Numbered from the stretch's first letter, positions 8,062 through 17,254 are shown. The stretch: DNA of 43,168 nt from Sphingobium lactosutens (GCF_013393185.1 NZ_QJQX01000084.1:143645-186812); one strand, 5' to 3'. Notes: a model not told the origin generated them from the letters alone. Numbers and translations are program-made.

Positions 8062-9215
8062 CAGTCGGCTGCCCGGCGGCTCTCGGGGACGAGGCGCAGC
8101 CCTGCGTCGCGTGGTCGTCGATGCGGCCCGCCACGAACATTCCAGCCATTGCCCGCAACGCTTTGTGCGATCGCGGCTTCGTCGATCAGGATTCCCAGAC
8201 CCGGCCGGTCGCCCAGCACGATGCCGCCGTCCATGATCTGCTGATCCACGTCGAAACCGGTCGGAAAGCCGAAATCCTGCACTTCCATACCGATCATGTT
8301 GGGCACCGCCGCGGCGGCATGGGCGACCGGGTTGGCATTATAGGCGACCGGCGACACCGGCAGGCCGCGCGCATGGGCAGCCATCGCGACGCGGTGGAAG
8401 TGGGTGATGCCCCATATGCTGCCGGACTGCACGATGTCGACTGCGCGTGCGTCGAACAATGGTGCATATTGTTCCAGGCCGGTGAGATTTTCGCCCGTGG
8501 CGACCGCGGCCTTCACAGCGCGGGAGATTGCCGCATGACCGACCGCGTCCCAGCGGCGCACCGGTTCCTCGATCCAGGTGAGGTCGATCCTTTTCTCGAT
8601 CTCGTTCAGATGGCGGATCGCCTGCTTGCAGTTCCAGGCTTCATTGACGTCGAGCATCAGGGCAGGGCGGTCACTGTTGCGCGAGAGGATGTTGCGCACC
8701 CTTTCCAGCCGAGCGATGTCACGGTCGAGATCACGCCCGCCCTTGATCTTCGCGGCGGTAAAGCCGCGATCGGCCCAGGCGTCATAATGGCGCGCGAACG
8801 CATCGTCATCCAGGCCGTAACACAGGCCTGAAGCATAGCCCGGCACGAACCGGTCCCCGGCGCCGAGGGTGCGCCAGAGCGGTTCGTCGGCCATCTTGGC
8901 CTTGAGATCCCATAATGCCATATCGATCGCGGCGATCGTGCCGAAGGTCGTGCCGGCATGGCCGCTTTTGAATACCTGTGCGAGCATGGAATCATAAAGG
9001 GTGGACACCGCGCGCGGATCCGCACCCTCTACAGCCGGAAAGAGGCGATCGATTTCGGCATGCTGGCCCAGACCCAGCCCGGTTAGGCCGCCGTCGGTTT
9101 CAAGCAGCAGCACCGGCACCTCGGTCACGCCGGATTCGACGACGCCGTTTACGTCACCCACCGGCCGCTGCCAGTCATGATAGGCTGTGAGGCTGCGATA
9201 GCCTGTAATCTTCAT
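8061..9215 (-). CDS. Mandelate racemase / muconate lactonizing enzyme family protein (enolase superfamily)
   Basis: A 384-residue enzyme with the capping domain (about 1-125) and the (beta/alpha)7 barrel. The KIKGG (Lys-x-Lys) motif lies at the second strand. The three metal ligands are visible in LMLDVNEAW (Asp), TWIEEPV (Glu) and ATGENLTG (Glu). Members abstract a proton next to a carboxylate, most often as sugar-acid dehydratases or racemases. The region that usually carries the second catalytic His reads GLPVSPVAYN, where related dehydratases have SPH, so the chemistry is uncertain. The start was set at MKITGYRS, which has AGAGGA eight bases upstream; a longer frame from 9257 would begin inside the operator and promoter. 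Confidence 0.88.
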   Translation of the reverse strand: MKITGYRSLTAYHDWQRPVGDVNGVVESGVTEVPVLLLETDGGLTGLGLGQHAEIDRLFPAVEGADPRAVSTLYDSMLAQVFKSGHAGTTFGTIAAIDMALWDLKAKMADEPLWRTLGAGDRFVPGYASGLCYGLDDDAFARHYDAWADRGFTAAKIKGGRDLDRDIARLERVRNILSRNSDRPALMLDVNEAWNCKQAIRHLNEIEKRIDLTWIEEPVRRWDAVGHAAISRAVKAAVATGENLTGLEQYAPLFDARAVDIVQSGSIWGITHFHRVAMAAHARGLPVSPVAYNANPVAHAAAAVPNMIGMEVQDFGFPTGFDVDQQIMDGGIVLGDRPGLGILIDEAAIAQSVAGNGWNVRGGPHRRPRDAGLRLVPESRRAAD

Positions 9216-9253
9216 CACCATGTCCTCTACCCTCCGGCTCAGCCGGCTACGAG

Positions 9254-9268
9254 TCATATTATGTATTA
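9254..9268 (+). promoter_or_regulatory. Repeated 15-bp element, copy 2 (probable GntR operator)
   Basis: TCATATTATGTATTA lies between the divergent enolase-superfamily gene and the GntR gene. On the minus strand it overlaps a promoter-like arrangement (TTGTCA, about 17 bases, then ATAATA), so a bound regulator would block transcription of the dehydratase-MFS operon. It is identical to copy 1 before the TBDR. Confidence 0.6.
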
Positions 9269-9367
9269 TCTATGTTGTTTGACAAGTCTTGACGACGCTT
9301 GTCAATCGGGTCCACCGTCGAAAAGGCGCGGTGCAGGGCGCGGGAATGAGAAAAGGCGTGAAGAAAC

Positions 9368-10117
9368 ATGCAGGATAGACTGGGCGGTGGAGCCCTGGCG
9401 GCAACGCAGCGGCTGCGGCGGCGTCCGCGGCTGGCCGAAGCGGTGGTCGAGGATCTGGTCAATGCGATCGTCACCGAAATGTATCCGGCGGGCACCGCGC
9501 TGCCGCCGGAAAATATGCTCTGCGACCTTTATGGCGTCAGCCGCACCGTGGTGCGCGAGGCAACGACCGCGCTTACCGAGAAGGGGCTGGTTGTGTCGCA
9601 ACAGGGACGCGGGACCATCGTGCGCGAATCGCGCGACTGGAACCTGCTCGACCCGATGATTCTGGCTGCGCTGTTCCGACGTGAAGACGGATTGTCCTAT
9701 CTCGACAATCTATCGGAAATCCGGTCCTCGCTGGAGGCGTCCATGGCCGCGAAGGCCGCGAAGAAGGCGACGCCTGAAAGCGTGGCTGAACTGACCGCAC
9801 AGATACAGAAACTGGAGGGATTGGTCGAAATGCCCGCCGCCTATGTGCATGAAGATGTCCAGTTTCACGATATCATCATGCGCATGTCGGGCGACCGGCT
9901 GAGCAAGGCGATTATCGACGGGATCCAGGGTAAGGCGCTCAATACCCATGGCTATGCCGGGCGGTTGAGCGTGGATCATGTGCGGGAAACCCAGGCCGCG
10001 CATCGTCGCATCCACGATGCGATCGTCGCCCGCGATCCGGAAGCCGCGGCGCGTGCGATGCGCGAGCATATCGAATCCTCCTGGGCGAAGCGCCGCGGCT
10101 CGCACGCCGCGAAATAG
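9368..10117 (+). CDS. GntR-family regulator, FadR subfamily
   Basis: A 249-residue regulator. The N-terminal winged helix (about 20-95) contains LPPENMLCDLYGVSRTVVRE and the wing QQGRGTIV. The C-terminal all-helical FCD domain (about 105-240) has the metal-site residues in DVQFHDII and AHRRIHDAI, and ends with AMREHIES. FCD regulators typically repress sugar-acid or organic-acid operons and are released by the substrate or an intermediate. It is divergent from the enolase-superfamily/MFS operon. A terminator overlaps its stop codon, so it is monocistronic. Confidence 0.9.
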   Translation: MQDRLGGGALAATQRLRRRPRLAEAVVEDLVNAIVTEMYPAGTALPPENMLCDLYGVSRTVVREATTALTEKGLVVSQQGRGTIVRESRDWNLLDPMILAALFRREDGLSYLDNLSEIRSSLEASMAAKAAKKATPESVAELTAQIQKLEGLVEMPAAYVHEDVQFHDIIMRMSGDRLSKAIIDGIQGKALNTHGYAGRLSVDHVRETQAAHRRIHDAIVARDPEAAARAMREHIESSWAKRRGSHAAK

Positions 10118-10128
10118 GCGCGGTTTTT
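10107..10128 (+). terminator. Intrinsic terminator of the GntR gene
   Basis: CCGCG (10107-10111) pairs with CGCGG (10119-10123) and is followed directly by TTTTT. The stem starts inside the last codons of the regulator gene. The 284 bases from here to the sulfatase gene show no further gene or clear signal. Confidence 0.65.
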
Positions 10129-10412
10129 CTGGCATGTCGCGGCGTCCGGTCGGCGTTGGGCTGGCAAAGTTGTTCAGGTGGTCCGGGTTCGCAGATGTTG
10201 CAGCGCTGAAAAGCGATCCGGCGCCGTCGCGATGACCGGAAGGAACTGCCATCGAACTGACGCCGGCCGGTCGTCAAATTGCCTGTAGCGATATCTCAGC
10301 CGCCCCGCCCATGGGCGATCAAGATATCGCAGCCATGCCGGTGCCGGAGCGGCCGTTGCAAGCTGCCCACCCGTAAGGCAGGCGGATACGCAGGTCGTCC
10401 GGCGCCATCTTC

Positions 10413-12131
10413 CTATTTCTTCGCGCTGTTCGCGGACGGTATGATCACGCCCTTGTCCTTCGCATAGTCGTTCCAGTCTGCGATCAGCTCCTGAAGCTTG
10501 GCAGGCTCGCTTCCTGCCAGGTCATGGGCTTCCGCCGGATCCCGGGCGACGTTGAAAAGCTGCCATGTGCCCGTGCCGACACTGTTGCGCGGATAGGCGC
10601 TGCCCGATGCGGGCAGATAGACAGCCTTCCAGTCACCCTTGCGCAGCGCGCGCCGGTAGAACAGTTCCGTCCCGATCGCTTCCGTCGGTTGCCTGACTTC
10701 TTTCGCACCGCCGTCGAGCACAGGGCGCAGGCTATGCCCCTGAAAAGGCAGGATGGCGTGGCCGGAGAAGGTCGACGGCTGGGTGAGACCCGCTAGGTCG
10801 AGCAATGTCGGGGCGATGTCGGTCACGCTGAGGAAGCCCGTGGCGATCCGCCGTCCGGCAACGCCGGGGCCGGCCGCGAAGGCCGTGACGCGCGTACCGC
10901 CTTCGGTGGGGTAGCCCTTCACCAGCCAGGACGGCGAACTGTTGGCCTGCGCCCAACCGGGGCCGTAACCGACATAGGATGTCGCCGTCCCGATATTTCC
11001 GATACTGTTGTCGATGCCCAGTTGTGCCTTGCCTTCCGGTTTCAGCAGGGCCTGGTGCGGTGCGTCGATGACATTACCTTCGGGACCGTTGTCGGCAAGG
11101 AAGATGATGACCGTGTCGTCATATTTACCGAGCGTCTTCAGTGCGTCGACCACCCGACCAACATTCTGATCCATTCGGTCGACCATTGCCGCATAGACTT
11201 CCATCTTGCGGGATTCGATGGCTTTTTCTTCGGGTGTCAGTGCTGCCCAGGGCTTCACATCCTGCCAATCGTGGGGCGCCAGATCCGCAGGGACCAGTCC
11301 CAGCTCTTTCTGTCGCTTGAGACGAGCTTCCCGCAACGCTTCATAGCCGGTGTCATAGCGACCCTTATATTTGGCGATCACTTCCGGCGGCGCCTGAAGC
11401 GGCCAGTGCGGTGTCGAATAGGGCAGATAGGCGAAGAAGGGACGAGCGTCCCGGGCGCCTGCCTCCAGGAAGCCGATCAACCGATCCGTGAAATAGTCCG
11501 CCGAGAAGCGGCCCTTGGGATAGCTGACGAGCTTTCCATTGTCGCGATAGGTCGGCGCGGCATTGATCGCTTTCCACGCCTCATTCTGGTCGGCGCCGAA
11601 ATGATTGCCCAGTCCTTGCAGCAGTGCATAGGATTGCTCGAAGCCGCGCGCGGCCGGACCGCGTTCGGGCGTCAGGCCAAGATGCCATTTACCCGACATC
11701 AAGGTCCGGTAGCCGCCCTGGTGCAGCAGTTCGGCAATCGAGGCGACGCGATCGTTGAGATAACCCTCATAGCCGGGCTGACCGGTCTGGTCGGGCTGTA
11801 GAACCTCGGCCATGCTGCCCAGGCCAGCCAGATGATTATCCACTCCGCTCAGCAGCATCGAACGGGTCGGCGAACAGGTGGGGGCGGTATGAAAACCCGT
11901 GAACCGCACGCCGGACGTTGCAATGGCGTCCAGGTTGGGAGTCTGGATTTCGCCGCCAAAGGAACCCAGATCGGACCATCCCAGATCATCCGCCACGATC
12001 AGCAGGAAATTGGGCTGGCGGGCCGCCGGTGCGGGCGCGACAGCGGGGGCGACGGGTTGCGCACGCGCCGGAGATGCGCTGGATAACGCCGTGGCGGCGA
12101 GAAAAATAGATAATTTCAGATACTTATTCAC
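10413..12131 (-). CDS. Secreted arylsulfatase-type sulfatase
   Basis: A 572-residue sulfatase of the alkaline-phosphatase superfamily. A signal peptide ends at ARAQ (about 25). The catalytic domain starts at about residue 41 with NFLLIVADDLGWSD (two metal-binding Asp). The formylglycine signature CSPTRS begins at Cys86, so the enzyme needs the separate formylglycine-generating enzyme, which is not in this window. SGKWHLG and FLADNGPEG are the further active-site and metal motifs. The start is a GTG at 12131 with GGGAGAA six bases upstream; the frame extends further but without a better site. The divergent TBDR suggests that the pair handles a sulfate ester; the actual substrate is unknown. 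Confidence 0.92.
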   Translation of the reverse strand: MNKYLKLSIFLAATALSSASPARAQPVAPAVAPAPAARQPNFLLIVADDLGWSDLGSFGGEIQTPNLDAIATSGVRFTGFHTAPTCSPTRSMLLSGVDNHLAGLGSMAEVLQPDQTGQPGYEGYLNDRVASIAELLHQGGYRTLMSGKWHLGLTPERGPAARGFEQSYALLQGLGNHFGADQNEAWKAINAAPTYRDNGKLVSYPKGRFSADYFTDRLIGFLEAGARDARPFFAYLPYSTPHWPLQAPPEVIAKYKGRYDTGYEALREARLKRQKELGLVPADLAPHDWQDVKPWAALTPEEKAIESRKMEVYAAMVDRMDQNVGRVVDALKTLGKYDDTVIIFLADNGPEGNVIDAPHQALLKPEGKAQLGIDNSIGNIGTATSYVGYGPGWAQANSSPSWLVKGYPTEGGTRVTAFAAGPGVAGRRIATGFLSVTDIAPTLLDLAGLTQPSTFSGHAILPFQGHSLRPVLDGGAKEVRQPTEAIGTELFYRRALRKGDWKAVYLPASGSAYPRNSVGTGTWQLFNVARDPAEAHDLAGSEPAKLQELIADWNDYAKDKGVIIPSANSAKK

Positions 12132-12319
12132 CCGATCTTCTCCCTGATCCGATTCCGAATGACAGTCAGGGCCTAAGCGAGCGGATAGCGAATTCGAAGC
12201 AATCAATTGTCTACTGTATTGATAGAAAAACTGTCTCGCCAGTAGTCCAGTTAATTCTCTACTCGCCCCATTGAGAAAGACTCAACCTTGTCAGTCGCCA
12301 AAAAGGGGGCCTCATAACC

Positions 12320-14701
12320 ATGCTGCTTAATTCCACCTCTCTCGTCGTCCTCGCCGCCGTTGCAGCCGCAACCGCCATGATACCTGCCCAGGCTGCGGAG
12401 GCGGTTGCGGCGGGAGATGCGGCCATCGATGCGTTGGACGGCGGGCGCGAGATCATCATCACCGCGCGACGGCGCAATGAAAAGATTCAGGATGTGCCTG
12501 TTGCCGCCAACAGCTATGGCGGGGAACAACTGGCCGCAACGCGCACCTATAATCTGCGTGATCTTCAGGCGCTTAGCCCCAGCCTGGTGGTGACAGTCAC
12601 CAATCCGCGCAACACCAGTATCAATATCCGCGGACTGGGCAACAATGTCTCGGTATATAATGATGGGCTGGAGCCTGCGGTCGGCGTCTATATGGACCAG
12701 GTCTATCTGGCCCGGCCGGGTCAGGCGGTATTCGACCTTGCGGATATCGAGCGGATCGAAGTGCTGCGCGGGCCGCAGGGTACGTTGTTTGGCAAGAATA
12801 CCTCCGCCGGCGCAGTCGTCATCACGACAAAATCGCCGACTTTCGATCCGGAATTCGGCGGGGACGTGACTTATGGCAATTATGATTTCCGCCAGCTCCA
12901 CGCCTATGCGAGCGGCGCCCTGGTCGACGACTTTCTCGCTGCGCGCCTATATGTGTCAAAGACCGATCGAGACGGCTATGTCACAAATCGCTATGATGGC
13001 AGCAAGACGCAGGATTATCATGATTTCGGCCTACGCGGACAATTGCTGTTCACGCCTGGTGATAATTTCAAGCTTCGGGTCATCGGGGACTATGGCTTTC
13101 AGAAATCGCAGACTGCCGCTTCCGTACTGACAGGTGTGATCCGCACCTATGACAATGGCACCAATTTCACCAATAATTATACGGATCGAGTGACGCGACT
13201 GGGCGTGGACGCCGTAACTGCAGCACCCGGCGACCGTATCGTCGATGTGAACGGCAATCCGCGCTACAAGATGCGGCAGGGGGGTGTCGCGGCCATCGCC
13301 GACCTGACCTTGCCGGGCCATATATTGACATCGGTCACGTCCTGGCGTCGCTGGGACTGGTATCCGCACAATGATGGCGACAGCACGCGCCTGGACGCCG
13401 GCACGGATTTCCACCAGAGCAACAATCAGCAGCAGTTCAGCCAGGAATTGCGCATCGCCTCGGAAGGGGAGCGCAAGGTCGATTATATCGCAGGACTTTA
13501 TTATCTCTGGCAGTCTATCAAGGCTGAAGCGCTCAACGCCTATGGGCAGGATGCCGCAGCCTGGTTCCTGGCACCCAGCGTCGATCCGGTCGTCGGCGCC
13601 GCCGCGCTCAACAATTATACGGTGCTTAGCCACTCCAGGCCGGTGACGAACAGCTATGCCGCTTTCGGCCAGACGATCTGGCATATTACGCCGACGGTCG
13701 ATCTGACCACGGGCTTGCGTTACACCTATGAAACGAAGACCGGCTGGTTCGACCAGGAAGCGACCGGTGCAAGCTTGGCTGGCCTGACCGACGCGCAGCG
13801 GGCGGCCGCGCAGGCGATCCGCGCCCGTTACGGCGTCGCCAATTATTATGAGGCGAAGACGAAGGAAGGTCGCCTTTCCGGACAGGCTACCCTGTCATGG
13901 AAGGTCACGCCCGACGCGCTCCTCTACGCGACCTATGGTCGGGGCAATAAATTTGGTGGGCTCAACCTCGCCAATATCATCACCACCGGTCAATTCGCCG
14001 TCGATCCGGTGATCAAGCCCGAAACGATCAACAGTTACGAGCTGGGTCTCAAGACCAGCTGGCTGGGCGGCAAGCTGACCGCGAACCTTGCCGGCTTCTG
14101 GACCGATGTCAGCGATTATCAGACGACGATCGTCGACACCGCACCGGATCGCAACAATATTTCCTACTTCACCAATGTCGGCAAAGTGCGCACCCGTGGT
14201 ATCGAGACCGATGTGCAGGCGAATCCCGCGCCCTGGCTCTCGCTCTACGGATCGGGCACCTATACCGATGCCAAATATGTCAGCTATCCCAACGCGCCCT
14301 GTCCAATCGAAACAAATGGGGTGACATTCTGCGACCTGTCCGGCGATCGGCTGCCGGGCGTGTCCAAATGGGCCGTATCGACGGGCGGGGAGGCGAAGGC
14401 GGGCATCGGCAGCCGGCTTGGCCATGATGCCGAACTCTATCTCGGCGCGGACTATAGCTATCGATCCAACTATTATACCACGGCCAGCCTGTCGCGTTAT
14501 TCGCGGATCGCCGGTTATGACTTGCTCAATGCCCGCATCGGCATCCGTACGCTCGATGGCAGCGTCGATCTCCAGATCTGGGGCCGCAACCTGTTAAACA
14601 AGGATTATTATCAGAGCCTTTCCGCCGGCAACACCGGCGCGATTACCGGGACGCTGGGGGATCCGCGGACATATGGCGTGACCTTGCGCACCCGTTTCTA
14701 A
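12320..14701 (+). CDS. TonB-dependent receptor next to sulfatase
   Basis: A 793-residue outer-membrane receptor with a signal peptide (to about residue 25), the TonB-box-like GREIIITARRR near 43-53, and a plug with SINIRGLGNN, VGVYMDQVYLARPG and RIEVLRGPQGTLFGKNTSAG. It has a full barrel and an aromatic C-terminus (VTLRTRF). This plug type is common among sphingomonad receptors for small organic molecules. It is divergent from a secreted sulfatase across 188 bases that must hold both promoters; no operator was recognised there. Import of a sulfated compound, or of the desulfated product, is inferred from this pairing only. Confidence 0.92.
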   Translation: MLLNSTSLVVLAAVAAATAMIPAQAAEAVAAGDAAIDALDGGREIIITARRRNEKIQDVPVAANSYGGEQLAATRTYNLRDLQALSPSLVVTVTNPRNTSINIRGLGNNVSVYNDGLEPAVGVYMDQVYLARPGQAVFDLADIERIEVLRGPQGTLFGKNTSAGAVVITTKSPTFDPEFGGDVTYGNYDFRQLHAYASGALVDDFLAARLYVSKTDRDGYVTNRYDGSKTQDYHDFGLRGQLLFTPGDNFKLRVIGDYGFQKSQTAASVLTGVIRTYDNGTNFTNNYTDRVTRLGVDAVTAAPGDRIVDVNGNPRYKMRQGGVAAIADLTLPGHILTSVTSWRRWDWYPHNDGDSTRLDAGTDFHQSNNQQQFSQELRIASEGERKVDYIAGLYYLWQSIKAEALNAYGQDAAAWFLAPSVDPVVGAAALNNYTVLSHSRPVTNSYAAFGQTIWHITPTVDLTTGLRYTYETKTGWFDQEATGASLAGLTDAQRAAAQAIRARYGVANYYEAKTKEGRLSGQATLSWKVTPDALLYATYGRGNKFGGLNLANIITTGQFAVDPVIKPETINSYELGLKTSWLGGKLTANLAGFWTDVSDYQTTIVDTAPDRNNISYFTNVGKVRTRGIETDVQANPAPWLSLYGSGTYTDAKYVSYPNAPCPIETNGVTFCDLSGDRLPGVSKWAVSTGGEAKAGIGSRLGHDAELYLGADYSYRSNYYTTASLSRYSRIAGYDLLNARIGIRTLDGSVDLQIWGRNLLNKDYYQSLSAGNTGAITGTLGDPRTYGVTLRTRF

Positions 14702-14713
14702 GTATGGAGGCAT

Positions 14714-15572
14714 TTGGACCATGGGGCGCCCGCCTGGAAGCAGCCTGGCGCCCTGTCCCGCGCCATCGTCAGGCCGATCGAGGGACCGAGCCGGGCGACG
14801 CGCGAACTGGCCTCGGGGCGTCAGGTCGTGCCGCGCCACCCTTCTCTCCAGGTGGTCGAAATCCAGGCGATTTATCATGCTTTCGAGCAGATGGCCGACA
14901 TCGTCGAGAAGCGCTCCCGTTATTTGCGCGATTTCGCTTCCTCGGTCAGCCATGAGTTCAAGACGCCGTTGGCCGGCATTTCCGGCGCGATCGAGTTGTT
15001 GCAGGATCATGGTGCGGAGACGGCGCCCGCCGACCGGGATCGTTTCCTTGCCAATATGGCGGCCGATGCCGAGCGGCTGTCGCGTCTGGTGCGGCGCTTG
15101 ATGGAACTGGCACGGGCGGATGTGCTCGTAAGCGAACACGATATGCGGATAGAGGCGGGACCGGTGCTAGCGTCGGTCAGGGATGCTTTGTCGAGCGATG
15201 GTTTCGCCGTCAATCTCGATTTGCCTGACGTGCTTCCTCCACTGGCCATCGATGCAGGGGCGTTGGAAACCGTGCTGACCACGCTTGCCGACAATGCGCG
15301 GCAGGGCGGGGGCTTCGCGGCTGGATATCCTGGTCAGGACACAGGATGGCGTTGCGTCGTTCGATCTCGTGGATGACGGATCCGGTAATCCGATGGGGGA
15401 CAGGGATCGTATTTTCGACCTCTTCTTCACCAGCAAGCGGGAAGCGGGTGGCACCGGCCTTGGCCATGCGATAGCCCGGTCACTGCTCGACGCCTATCGG
15501 GGTGAGATTCAGTTGCTTTCGTCTGACCGGCGCGCGCATTTTCGGGTCGTTGTCGTTACGGCGCCAGCCTAA
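14714..15572 (+). pseudogene. Sensor histidine kinase remnant (5' truncated, frameshifted)
   Basis: Thirteen bases after the receptor stop the sequence enters a histidine-kinase gene in mid-HAMP domain (LSRAIVRPIEG). It continues through the H-box (SSVSHEFKTPLAG), the dimerisation helices and the N-box Asn (LADNARQ), with no sensor domain or membrane segment. At about 15300-15312 the frame breaks in a G-run (GGCGGGGGC). The ATP-binding part continues in another frame with VDDGSGNP, DLFFTSKREAGGTGLGHAIA and ends at 15572. Removing one G would restore the frame (DNARQGGASRLDILV). The missing 5' part next to the receptor stop suggests a deletion. A sequencing error could explain the frameshift but not the truncation. 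Confidence 0.8.
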
Positions 15573-15666
15573 AAACTTCCATATGAATCGTATCGCTGCA
15601 TCAATCAGGCTGCGCCAGTAGTGTCTGTTTTCGGCAATTTACGGCTCTCGATCTTGCTTGCCCGGA

Positions 15667-16377
15667 TCATTCTAGCCGGGTCGCAAACCAGATGATGTGT
15701 GATGCATGTTCTCCATCGACCAGAACCGCTACATTGACCTCATCGACCTGGAAACGGGCACTTTCAAGACGAGCGACAAAGTCCTCGTCGGGATAGGCGG
15801 ACCATATGGCCAGGATACCCTTGGGTCGCAACGCAGCATGCGCCGCACGCAACCCCCAATTGCAATAGAGCCGTTCATTGGCAAGGTGAATCAATCCGTC
15901 TGGCCCATTGTCGACATCCAGCAAGATGGCGTCAAAACCAGTCTTTTCATTGACAATGGCGTCATGGACATCGCCCATTTCGAGCGATACCCGGGCATCC
16001 GCAAGATAGTCGTTGAAAAGATGGGCCAAGGGTCCTCGTGCCCATTCGACAATAGCGGGCACAAGTTCGGAAACCGTGACCGAAGCGGTGGATGGCAGAG
16101 ATTTCAACGCCGCGCCGAGCGTGAACCCCATGCCTAGGCCACCAATGAGGATCCGGCTTGCCTCGTCCGTCAGTCTTTGACACGCCAGGATGGCAAGTGA
16201 TTCTTCGGAATGGCGAACCTGATTTCCCATCAGTTCATTATCCCGAAAACGAATCGAGTAATCGTCGCCCCTGCGCAACAGGCGCAATGTGCCTCCATCG
16301 GGAAGGTCCGCCGTATCGATCAGTTCGACCGGAAGCGCGACAGCCTCAGAATTTATTGTCAAATTGCGCCCCTTCAT
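15667..16377 (-). CDS. Spermidine-synthase-like methyltransferase-fold protein
   Basis: A 236-residue protein of the spermidine/spermine synthase family. The nucleotide-binding glycine loop (RILIGGLGMGFTLGAAL) is followed by VTVSELVPAIVEWAR with the acidic residue that binds the cofactor ribose, and by the catalytic-loop region FDAILLDVDNGPDGLIH. Many bacterial members of this shape are not authentic polyamine synthases, so the aminopropyl-transfer activity is uncertain. The ATG at 16377 follows the stop of a small gene by 16 bases; longer frames overlap that gene and are less likely. Confidence 0.8.
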   Translation of the reverse strand: MKGRNLTINSEAVALPVELIDTADLPDGGTLRLLRRGDDYSIRFRDNELMGNQVRHSEESLAILACQRLTDEASRILIGGLGMGFTLGAALKSLPSTASVTVSELVPAIVEWARGPLAHLFNDYLADARVSLEMGDVHDAIVNEKTGFDAILLDVDNGPDGLIHLANERLYCNWGLRAAHAALRPKGILAIWSAYPDEDFVARLESARFQVDEVNVAVLVDGEHASHIIWFATRLE

Positions 16378-16393
16378 TGGCTGGATCGGCCTT

Positions 16394-16603
16394 TTACCGA
16401 GTAGAATATTGCCCGGGTTGCGCATTGAATGTGTCGCGCGCGAAATTGCGTACCGCGGTCGCGCTGCTGAAGGTTTCATCCTGCAATTGCGATGTCACAA
16501 GCGGATAGCCTTGGGAATTATATCGCGTCTCGCGCACAGTGAGCCGAAAATTCCCTTCCTCGTCCTTGGAGATCAAAAAGGGGCGGACTGTTTCTCGGCT
16601 CAT
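16394..16603 (-). CDS. Small conserved-looking hypothetical protein (69 aa)
   Basis: A 69-residue protein (MSRETVRPFLISKDEEGNFR to AQPGQYSTR) with AGGAA seven bases before its ATG. It ends 16 bases before the spermidine-synthase-like gene, so the two form a likely operon. It is polar, with no signal or membrane segment. The alternating hydrophobic/charged pattern in FRLTVRETRYNSQGYPL suggests a small beta-sheet domain. The family was not identified. Confidence 0.6.
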   Translation of the reverse strand: MSRETVRPFLISKDEEGNFRLTVRETRYNSQGYPLVTSQLQDETFSSATAVRNFARDTFNAQPGQYSTR

Positions 16604-16924
16604 GAAGGTTCCTAAGGATGATGGAGATATCGGCGGCAGGCGCGCCGCATGTCGATGCTGGTTCAGCCCAGCATTGCAGCGACAATCCGCTTCAATTCGG
16701 TTCTGGACAGGGTTGCAGAAACGGGCGCTACGGGCCGATGGGGCATCCTGCCGAAAGGCAGGCGGTTGGGGGTCTGGGAAACACTATTCATTGGAAAGTC
16801 CTTGCGGCTCCTGCCGCCTGTTATTTGCAGATGATGCGCGCGGGCACGTCCGTGACATGGGCGCAGTGGGGAAGCTTCCCTCGTGCCGCCACTCCCCGGC
16901 GCAGCGCCTGACGCATCTTAAAGA
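16604..16924. other. Intergenic region without a supported gene
   Basis: About 320 bases separate the 69-residue gene from the DUF6481 gene. Open frames exist on the plus strand (97 and 61 codons) but have no convincing ribosome-binding site or recognisable protein. The promoter of the leftward small-gene/spermidine-synthase-like pair must lie at its left side. Nothing else is seen. Confidence 0.5.
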
Positions 16925-17254
16925 TTATGCCCGGTTCTTCCGGGCGAGATAGCGTGCATCGCGCGCAGCTTTGCGTTCGGCATCGGTCAGTACCGGCTTT
17001 TGCCGAGCCGCGATTGCCGCTGCAGCTTCAAGGGCACGCGCACGTTTGGCAGCCTTTTCTTCCTTGGCCGCCAGTATGGCATTCTGCCGTTTTTCACGCG
17101 CAGCCGCTTCTTTTGTCAGTCTTTGCTCCGCCCGAACTGCCGCTGCCGCCTGATCCACTGGGGGCCTGTCACGAAGCTGCTGGAGAACCGCTATTCGGGC
17201 GTGCGTCGCCGCAGCAATGCGCTCCTGAAACTGCGGTTCCTTATATCTTTTCAT
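16925..17254 (-). CDS. DUF6481-family protein
   Basis: A 109-residue, strongly charged, Ala/Arg/Lys/Glu-rich protein. From the chosen start, MKRYKEPQFQERIAAATHAR, it has the layout of DUF6481 proteins: a short conserved N-terminal segment, a PPVDQAAAAVRAEQ stretch, then a long coiled-coil-like helix ending in ARDARYLARKNRA. A longer frame begins at 17311, but the family start and composition favour 17254. It lies 71 bases downstream of cspA on the same strand, an arrangement seen in other sphingomonads. The function is unknown; a nucleic-acid-associated role is suggested only by charge and context. Confidence 0.75.
   Translation of the reverse strand: MKRYKEPQFQERIAAATHARIAVLQQLRDRPPVDQAAAAVRAEQRLTKEAAAREKRQNAILAAKEEKAAKRARALEAAAAIAARQKPVLTDAERKAARDARYLARKNRA

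Noticed and set aside
15300..15312. Programmed frameshifting in the histidine-kinase remnant
   Set aside because: A G-run is present, but the gene also lacks its 5' half, so decay or sequencing error is simpler than programmed recoding.
16618..16911. 97- and 61-codon frames between the 69-residue gene and DUF6481
   Set aside because: No ribosome-binding site and no protein-like pattern; left as intergenic.
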